From a virus, in IMG/VR virus record IMGVR_UViG_3300003813_000020, positions 1 to 34,943 of that record: DNA of 34,943 nucleotides; one strand, 5' to 3'. The position numbers and the translations under genes were made by a program. How positions within the stretch are numbered: the stretch's first letter is position 1; every line of letters begins with the position of its first letter. Below, one piece after another: positions 30,345 through 34,943 of the stretch. Under the pieces are notes generated by a model. That model did not search any database. It saw only the letters and a list, made by a program, of their open reading frames with translations, and was not told the DNA's origin.

Positions 30345-32219
30345 TTATATTTCGCACGATCCAGCACTGCATGCTAGGGTTTGAACACCCTCTACGTTGT
30401 CTGTGTTCTCCTTTAAATCTAGCCAGTTAATTTTAGGGATTTTGGCTTTGAGCTCTTCATACTCTTCTTCGGTGCATTCTTCATAAGGACTTTGGCGGTA
30501 ACTTCCGCCGTCGTAGGGGAGGTAGCTAACTCCACTGATTTCGTCGAAGTGGTCCCATGTCCAGGCTCCGACACTTGGCCAGTCTTTTTCTGCAACTGAG
30601 ACGGTGACTGAGGGCTTGTGCTCACACCAGTATCGCTGGTAGGTAAGCCAGAGTTCGAGGTGACTAATGGGAGTAACGTCGTCCCGTACGAGTCCGTCGG
30701 GGGCTCTTTGAGGAAAACTGAAGACGGTAGTTTGGGTTGGCTTGTAAACGCAGTCTTCAGCTGGTACTCCTTGTCCAATAAGGAACTGGGTGAGAGGATC
30801 TTTTTTATCTCCACGCACTCTTCGGATATAGTATTTAGCATGGCGAGGGTGGATGCCGCTCGCCGAATTAGTGAGCTGGGATACTGTTCCACTTGGCTTG
30901 ACGCATGTGATAGCAGCGCTGACAGGGACTCCGAGAATAGCTGCCCATTCTTTATTTGTATCTCTAGCGCATTCTCTAAGTTCTGTAAGTAGTTCATTTA
31001 ATTCTGGTCCTTGGGTTGTGAGAAGGGGATTATCATAGATGCCGGTGAGGGAGACACCCAGTAACCGCTCCTCTTCAGTATTTCTCTGCCACACCTTGCG
31101 CAGATAGGGGAACTTTGTGAAGGTAGACTGGATGGTACCAAGGATAGCGGCGAGGCGCACCTTACGCAAGAGAGTTTCACGGTTGTCGTCATGGCGTACT
31201 ACACATTCACTAAGATTGCAAAATTGGTAGGGTCGTAAAATGATCTCACTGCACGGATTTGTACCGAACTCAAAATTTGGATCTCGATGCCCGTATTTTT
31301 CAACCGCCTTTTTAGCAGCCTCCCGATTGAATATGCCTCGCTCACCGGAATGGGAGTTGTAAAGTGATAGCCATTCCTCCATGAACTTTCCGACAGTAGG
31401 TGTCTCATTATACACCGCACTGTTGTTCGCAAGAGCCCTATGCGGAGCGGTGTCCCACCATGGTCCAGCTTTTGCATGTCTAATCCTTTCGTCGTCCAGG
31501 TCGGAAAGTGAAATCATAGCTGATCGGCGTACGCCACCCACTACAACCACCTCACCAATTTTACACATCAAGTCGTGGCACTCTAGGCTGTTTAGCTTAC
31601 GACCCTTGGCGTGTTTAAATGTTGCTACAGTAAACTCAAATAGATCAATTAGTGGTTGTGGCCCGGAAGCTCTTCCACCAAATGTTTTGAGTCGTGCTCC
31701 GGCAGGTCTAACATTGCTGACGTCCCACTGCGGGATTTCTCCAGCCCAGAGGCTTGCGAGGAGTAAACGTAATGATTTTGCCCAGCCTTCTTTGGAGTCG
31801 TGGACTGTGATGCGATGCTCGGACTCAAAAAGTTTTTCCGGCACTTCAGGCAGTAAGGATATATATTTGGCCTCGACTGAGAATCCCACACCTGTTCCAC
31901 AGAGCAGGATAAACATGGCCTCATCGAAAGACTTGGGGTCATCCACTGGAAGATACGAGCAATTATAGACGCAAGTATTGTCACGATCGGCACTCTTTCC
32001 TGCAGTCATCATGGCTCGCATGGACGGCATCAATTCAAGGTTAACAATAGACTTGTACAAGTCTGCTTTTAGTTCTTCATTGCCAGTGATGGCTGGTGTA
32101 CGGCTAAAAATATAATCTGTAAATCTGGTTACTGTCTCTGGCCAACTTTCACGACGACCCTTGTCATCTTGATAGCGGGCATAACGGCTGGCGGCAATGT
32201 ACTCTTGATACTGGTCCAT
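30345..32219 (-). CDS. nrdJ: Class II (adenosylcobalamin-dependent) ribonucleotide reductase
   Basis: A 624-residue monomeric-type reductase that makes deoxyribonucleotides for phage DNA with an adenosylcobalamin-generated thiyl radical. Visible: C83/C87 (N-T-C-V-Y-N-C-S-Y) holding the first redox cysteine; G-G-R-A-S-G-P-Q-P-L (181-190); N321-P-C323-S-E325 with Cys323 as thiyl site and Glu325; partner C334 eleven residues later, the spacing of C408/C419 in the Lactobacillus enzyme; K-P-S-G-T-V at 441-446; and the C-terminal shuttle pair C617-x4-C622 in A-C-S-A-G-S-C-E-I. No separate small subunit or activase gene is near, as expected for class II. It is shorter than the ~740-residue bacterial enzyme. 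A terminator lies just upstream, between it and the SSB group. Confidence 0.95.
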   Translation of the reverse strand: MDQYQEYIAASRYARYQDDKGRRESWPETVTRFTDYIFSRTPAITGNEELKADLYKSIVNLELMPSMRAMMTAGKSADRDNTCVYNCSYLPVDDPKSFDEAMFILLCGTGVGFSVEAKYISLLPEVPEKLFESEHRITVHDSKEGWAKSLRLLLASLWAGEIPQWDVSNVRPAGARLKTFGGRASGPQPLIDLFEFTVATFKHAKGRKLNSLECHDLMCKIGEVVVVGGVRRSAMISLSDLDDERIRHAKAGPWWDTAPHRALANNSAVYNETPTVGKFMEEWLSLYNSHSGERGIFNREAAKKAVEKYGHRDPNFEFGTNPCSEIILRPYQFCNLSECVVRHDDNRETLLRKVRLAAILGTIQSTFTKFPYLRKVWQRNTEEERLLGVSLTGIYDNPLLTTQGPELNELLTELRECARDTNKEWAAILGVPVSAAITCVKPSGTVSQLTNSASGIHPRHAKYYIRRVRGDKKDPLTQFLIGQGVPAEDCVYKPTQTTVFSFPQRAPDGLVRDDVTPISHLELWLTYQRYWCEHKPSVTVSVAEKDWPSVGAWTWDHFDEISGVSYLPYDGGSYRQSPYEECTEEEYEELKAKIPKINWLDLKENTDNVEGVQTLACSAGSCEI

Positions 32220-32248
32220 TTATTGGTCTCTATAGTTATATGGTGGAT

Positions 32249-32283
32249 AAAAAGGGGAGGCCACAGTTTCTATGGCTCTCCCC
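32249..32283 (-). terminator. Rho-independent terminator between SSB group and nrdJ
   Basis: On the minus strand GGGGAG(A)GCCA pairs with TGGCCTCCCC (10 bp, one bulged A) around a 9-base loop, followed by TTTTTAT. It ends the SSB/111-residue protein transcript. Unlike the other terminators it is not followed by a TTTGCATTAATAT motif. Confidence 0.83.
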
Positions 32284-32301
32284 CGATACTACAAAAGCAA
32301 T

Positions 32302-32637
32302 TTACTTCTTAGGTTTTGTTTCCGTGCTTTTTAGCACTCCCTTAGTCTTCTTGGAAACTGCTGGGATTACTGGATTGGTTACCACCGCAATCTGGGCCAT
32401 TGTCTCGTAGTATTCCAAGGTCTTTGTCAAGGCACTATGCAGCTCTTGTACAAACTTAAAGTTTGCCTTGTCATAGTCACCTAGATAAATATTAACCATA
32501 TCTTTTCCAGTGCTAATGGCTAGGCTGATATTGAAGTTATCTTTATCGGTGCCCTCACCTGATAGGTCAAGAAAGCTAGGAAGACCATAGTCCGTGCTTG
32601 GAAAGAACTTACTAAACTTCAGCTTGATGTTCTTCAT
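32302..32637 (-). CDS. Unknown protein cotranscribed with SSB
   Basis: A 111-residue protein overlapping the SSB gene end by ATGA. It begins M-K-N-I-K-L-K-F-S-K-F-F-P-S, has a strand-rich middle (F-N-I-S-L-A-I-S-T, V-N-I-Y-L-G-D-Y-D), a helix (F-V-Q-E-L-H-S-A-L-T-K-T-L-E-Y-Y) and a lysine-rich tail. Coupling to SSB suggests a role in DNA replication or recombination, possibly binding SSB or DNA. Family not recognised. Confidence 0.7.
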   Translation of the reverse strand: MKNIKLKFSKFFPSTDYGLPSFLDLSGEGTDKDNFNISLAISTGKDMVNIYLGDYDKANFKFVQELHSALTKTLEYYETMAQIAVVTNPVIPAVSKKTKGVLKSTETKPKK

Positions 32638-33152
32638 ACAGCAAAGTCCGACGCTGCTGATGTAGACCCACCAAACTTCTCACCATCCTCTAACTTCTGC
32701 ACATTGTTCAAGCCGGCAGCAATACCCTTAGAGCCGCTTGTATCGTACGGATACAAAGTGATGGATGCACGGCCATAGCAACCTGAGTAGAACTCGCTGG
32801 TGTCGATGATTGGGTTCAGGTCTTGGTCTACAATACCTGGGCGTTCGTTAGAGCTGGCGTTGATAAAGTAATGACCTGCATAAGCCGCGTCATCTTTCTC
32901 TGCATCACCATCACGTAGTCCGCCTTTAAGGAGCTTAGGTACTGAGCCACCCCACACGGCTGCGTTGATTGTCTTGGTCTCTTCAAACGCCTTCTTAAAG
33001 CGCGCCACTGTCTCTGTGTCTGACTTAGGGATAAGGATGGATACAGAGTACTTTAACACGCCGTTTGGTGTCTCAGCTGGCTGGAACACGTTAGCGTAAG
33101 AGAAGCGAACCTTGCCAGTTACAAACTTGGTCTTGATTGATTTTGTTGCCAT
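32634..33152 (-). CDS. ssb: Single-stranded DNA-binding protein, DUF2815 (Enc34-like)
   Basis: A 172-residue protein from ATG 33152 (M-A-T-K-S-I-K-T-K-F); a longer reading from 33191 exists, but its ATG lies in the loop of a leader stem-loop, and the family begins near here. Visible: G-K-V-R-F-S-Y-A-N-V-F, S-V-S-I-L-I-P-K-S-D, a basic middle K-L-L-K-G-G-L-R-D-G-D, Y-F-I-N-A-S-S, and F-Y-S-G-C-Y-G-R-A-S-I-T-L-Y-P-Y with G-I-A-A-G-L-N-N-V-Q-K-L, the hallmark of DUF2815. Family members have an OB fold like T7 gp2.5 and coat single strands at the fork. The end is short and acidic (S-D-F-A-V), as is typical of SSB tails that bind partners. Confidence 0.9.
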   Translation of the reverse strand: MATKSIKTKFVTGKVRFSYANVFQPAETPNGVLKYSVSILIPKSDTETVARFKKAFEETKTINAAVWGGSVPKLLKGGLRDGDAEKDDAAYAGHYFINASSNERPGIVDQDLNPIIDTSEFYSGCYGRASITLYPYDTSGSKGIAAGLNNVQKLEDGEKFGGSTSAASDFAV

Positions 33153-33177
33153 GATGATTATTACCTTTTTAACATAA

Positions 33178-33204
33178 AGACTGGACTTCATTTGGGGCCA
33201 GTCT
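33178..33204 (-). promoter_or_regulatory. Stem-loop in the ssb leader
   Basis: On the minus strand AGACTGG pairs with CCAGTCT (7 bp perfect) around a 13-base loop that contains an in-frame ATG (33191). It lies between the promoter-like motif and the AAAAAGG ribosome site of ssb, so it could affect start choice or autoregulation by SSB. Confidence 0.55.
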
Positions 33205-33218
33205 GTCTACCCATACAC

Positions 33219-33233
33219 ATATTAATGCAAAAA
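33219..33233 (-). promoter_or_regulatory. Intergenic motif TTTTTGCATTAATAT, minus-strand copy 3
   Basis: Copy 67 bases before the ssb start. The T-run is five long and no strong stem precedes it. It continues GTGTATGGGTAG. It divides the nuclease/membrane-protein group from the SSB group. Confidence 0.65.
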
Positions 33234-33265
33234 CAACCTACTTTTTATTTCACAATATGAGATAT

Positions 33266-33523
33266 CTAGCTATCATATAATAAACCTAGCTCCCCCAGTG
33301 CCTGCTTCATTGCTAGGGCCCTAATGAAGTCGGTCTGGTACTCAGGCTCGTACAGCAACTCAGGGTCATCTGCTACAATGTCTAAAATTTCTTCAATGGA
33401 TCCCCTGATCTGCATGACACCCTCTCGGTGTTTGCCTCCAGGGAGACCATCAAAGTCCTTCATAAACTGGTCGATTAGCAGGTCCGGAACATCAAACTCC
33501 GTGTCATAACAAATAACCTGCAT
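33266..33523 (-). CDS. Small acidic unknown protein
   Basis: An 85-residue protein with AAGGAA before the ATG. It begins M-Q-V-I-C-Y-D-T-E-F-D-V-P-D, has G-L-P-G-G-K-H-R-E-G and two helical stretches (I-E-E-I-L-D-I-V-A-D-D, F-I-R-A-L-A-M-K-Q-A-L-G-E-L-G-L). Very acidic and soluble. It is the last gene of the group that starts with the DUF2800 nuclease. No family recognised. Confidence 0.65.
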   Translation of the reverse strand: MQVICYDTEFDVPDLLIDQFMKDFDGLPGGKHREGVMQIRGSIEEILDIVADDPELLYEPEYQTDFIRALAMKQALGELGLLYDS

Positions 33524-33532
33524 ATTGATTCC

Positions 33533-33676
33533 TTATTTAGCTACCATTACGAGCCCAATATTTCCAATTGCATACCCTAGGAACATGATACCAGTGCCTA
33601 TACTACCCTTCCAGAACTGTTCACAGGCTATGTAGAAGTATACCGCGCCCATTGCTGCTATTAGCCATGTACTCAT
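33533..33676 (-). CDS. Small membrane protein
   Basis: A 47-residue protein that starts at ATG 33676 overlapping the preceding stop (ATGA). Two short hydrophobic stretches (W-L-I-A-A-M-G-A-V-Y-F-Y-I-A and I-M-F-L-G-Y-A-I-G-N-I-G-L-V-M-V) flank C-E-Q-F-W-K-G. The overlap and full use of the gap support a real gene. Function unknown. Confidence 0.65.
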   Translation of the reverse strand: MSTWLIAAMGAVYFYIACEQFWKGSIGTGIMFLGYAIGNIGLVMVAK

Positions 33677-34224
33677 CTAAAACCACTCAATCTTGGCGAA
33701 AATGAGAACGTGGCCTGGTACGGATCAGGATTTGGTTGGACGTTATCATCGACCAAAGCACGGATATTCCAACCCAAATTAATATAAATACAACGAGCAA
33801 AGCCAACAGGGGTAATAAGAGTAAATTGAAATAGCCCATTAGCGTGTACCAGACACCATCCTGCTTTTGCATTGTCATTGTCCTTAATAGTCTTGTCACC
33901 TTGAACACTACATTCATAGGGGGTTTCTAAATACTTAAGACCAAAGCTATACGCTGGATTACGCCATAGCCAATGGACTTGTGACCACCATTGGCCTGGG
34001 GGAAACATTGTTTGAAAAGTAGCGTCACCATTGAGTGAATTATCTGGCGTCATAAACCAGCCTAACCAACTAGGCAAACGTGGCTCCACTGCCTCATAGC
34101 TATGATTACCACACCAACCATATTGGGGGGTTGCAAACAATGGCAACACTGGCGCCAGTATAACGGCAAGCAATGTCACCAATAAATTGATTGGAACCAA
34201 TAAAGCGTAAAGTACATAAATCAT
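33673..34224 (-). CDS. Membrane-anchored conserved phage protein (DUF7338-like)
   Basis: A 183-residue protein with a hydrophobic N-terminus (about residues 3-31, Y-A-L-L-V-P-I-N-L-L-V-T-L-L-A-V-I-L-A-P-V) and a W/P-rich body: F-M-T-P-D-N-S-L-N-G-D, W-W-S-Q-V-H-W-L-W-R-N-P-A-Y-S-F-G and later G-W-N-I-R. The D-N-x-L-x-G-D and W-x-x-R-N-P-A-Y pair is a pattern I know from conserved phage proteins of unknown role (DUF7338-like). It is coupled by ATGA overlaps to both neighbours. Confidence 0.72.
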   Translation of the reverse strand: MIYVLYALLVPINLLVTLLAVILAPVLPLFATPQYGWCGNHSYEAVEPRLPSWLGWFMTPDNSLNGDATFQTMFPPGQWWSQVHWLWRNPAYSFGLKYLETPYECSVQGDKTIKDNDNAKAGWCLVHANGLFQFTLITPVGFARCIYINLGWNIRALVDDNVQPNPDPYQATFSFSPRLSGFR

Positions 34225-34943
34225 ACAAAATCCTCCTTAGCATCTTCCTTAGCCCGTACCAGTTTTGGCTCACCTTCTGGTCGTAGGATCAACTCACCTA
34301 ACCACGCGGCGACCTGCCCCTTAGGTCCCAGCTTCTCCAGTGTAGCTATTGATTTGAGCTTCTGGGGCTCCCAAATCGTTTGTGGGTCCATACCCCTCTC
34401 AACTAGCACAACGGCCGCTAGGGCGCTGTCAGAGATCTTACGGTGTGTCTTTGTGGTGGAGAGTGTGTACCCTGGTGGAACAATGTTCTGATTAATAGCA
34501 CGACTTAGAGCAAACTCTTCTACATCGTTACACCATGTCTTTAGCCCTTGAGCTTTGGCGAGGACTTCGCTGACTTCTTCTTCGGTGAGGAGGGGCGGGG
34601 CTTTGAACTCTTGACGGGCGAGCTCGGTGTTAAAATCCGACCGGGCGCGGCACTGCGCTTTTGCGCGGCAGAACTGACACCACTCACCGGGGAGGAACTC
34701 ACCGGCACCGCCCCACGCTTTCTTGGCTTTGCTTTTGACAAAGTACTCGGCCCAGTCGATAAGTTTACGGATGCTGGTACCATCGGTACTGATACTGTCA
34801 AGTCGGGGTTGATGTATCGTGTAACTGACTTCTTGGATTTCCGGGAACTCTTCTTTGAACTTGGAGTAGGCTCCAAGTGCGTAAAGTCGTAGCTGCGGGT
34901 TATCTTGCGCATGTACCGGAATGCCTTTTCCGAACTTGAGGTC
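34221..34943 (-). CDS. DUF2800-type PD-(D/E)XK nuclease, C-terminal part (5' end outside window)
   Basis: One uninterrupted minus-strand frame runs from the window edge to 34221 (240 residues seen). It opens D-L-K-F-G-K-G, the D/E-x-K core of RecB-like nucleases, then P-Q-L-R-L-Y-A-L-G-A-Y (the following helix), I-H-Q-P-R-L-D-S-I-S, L-I-D-W-A-E-Y and L-P-G-E-W-C-Q-F-C-R-A-K-A-Q-C-R-A-R. The three clustered cysteines (C89, C92, C98 of the visible part), together with one outside the window, could hold an iron-sulphur cluster, as in AddB-like enzymes. The tail includes G-P-K-G-Q-V-A-A-W-L. Likely a 5'-3' or recombination exonuclease working with the DUF2815 SSB. GTG 34409 is not the true start. 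The end is coupled to the next gene by ATGA. Confidence 0.88.
   Translation of the reverse strand, partial: DLKFGKGIPVHAQDNPQLRLYALGAYSKFKEEFPEIQEVSYTIHQPRLDSISTDGTSIRKLIDWAEYFVKSKAKKAWGGAGEFLPGEWCQFCRAKAQCRARSDFNTELARQEFKAPPLLTEEEVSEVLAKAQGLKTWCNDVEEFALSRAINQNIVPPGYTLSTTKTHRKISDSALAAVVLVERGMDPQTIWEPQKLKSIATLEKLGPKGQVAAWLGELILRPEGEPKLVRAKEDAKEDFV

Noticed and set aside
31381-31968. Plus-strand 195-residue frame inside nrdJ
   Set aside because: Antisense to conserved class II reductase motifs. No ribosome site, no pattern.
34548-34892. Plus-strand 114-residue frame
   Set aside because: Antisense to the nuclease gene, with no ribosome site or family pattern.
34541-34912. Minus-strand 123-residue Ser/Lys/Pro-rich frame
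   Set aside because: Shadow of the DUF2800-type nuclease, which runs through in another frame with recognisable motifs.

Overview
The window is 35 kb of a tailed double-stranded DNA phage (Caudoviricetes). The virion genes suggest a short-tailed (podovirus-like) phage: two neck/adaptor genes, a nozzle-like protein, a run of very long internal-virion-type proteins and no sheath, baseplate or tail-tube genes. There are no tRNA, rRNA, integrase or CRISPR sequences. The host cannot be named. The phage carries an adenosylcobalamin-dependent ribonucleotide reductase, so the infected cell probably has access to B12. The gene style (GG-motif virion proteins, S74 fibres, DUF2815 SSB, DUF2800 nuclease) resembles uncultured aquatic phages; this is an impression, not a search result. 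Both ends of the window cut through genes.

Layout. 3-27174 is one long plus-strand virion and lysis arm. In order it holds: the end of a GIY-YIG homing endonuclease (3-425); two large fibre proteins (425-6190), the second with a self-cleaving S74 chaperone; two small conserved phage proteins (6190-6771); a lysis cassette (6811-8210) with a holin candidate, an Rz gene with Rz1 nested inside it and a signal-anchor lysozyme; small basic proteins (8272-9061); neck, adaptor, fibre-like and nozzle-like proteins (9063-14962), interrupted by a second GIY-YIG gene at 10127-10651; and an internal-virion block (15030-27174) with an 1804-residue protein holding eighteen 31-residue repeats and, at its end, a protein with one clear and one possible ADP-ribosyltransferase-like domain. 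27158-34943 is a minus-strand replication and nucleotide-metabolism arm. Read from right to left it holds a DUF2800-type RecB-like nuclease (partial), small membrane and unknown proteins, a DUF2815 single-strand-binding protein, an unknown protein, class II ribonucleotide reductase nrdJ, an HNH endonuclease, family A DNA polymerase and a second HNH gene. The two arms converge tail to tail with a 17-base gene overlap.

Regulation. The most notable non-coding signal is a motif, TTTGCATTAATAT, found six times. Every copy lies in an intergenic gap and points in the direction of transcription: three on the plus strand (before lysozyme, before the basic protein at 8272, before the internal-virion block) and three on the minus strand (before the SSB, polA and terminal HNH genes). 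Four copies lie directly against a stem-loop whose T-run is the first part of the motif, giving a compact terminator-promoter cassette, often starting at the previous stop codon. Plus-strand copies continue with A and minus-strand copies with G, and the three minus-strand leaders all contain stem-loops. I infer a phage-specific promoter family, perhaps read by a phage RNA polymerase or a phage-modified host polymerase; no polymerase gene is in the window.

The genome is compact. The largest gap between genes is about 250 bases (29612-29862), and most neighbours overlap by 1-8 bases (TAATG, ATGA, TTGA, GTGTCTGA), so translational coupling is likely throughout. Four homing-endonuclease-type genes sit exactly at gene borders.
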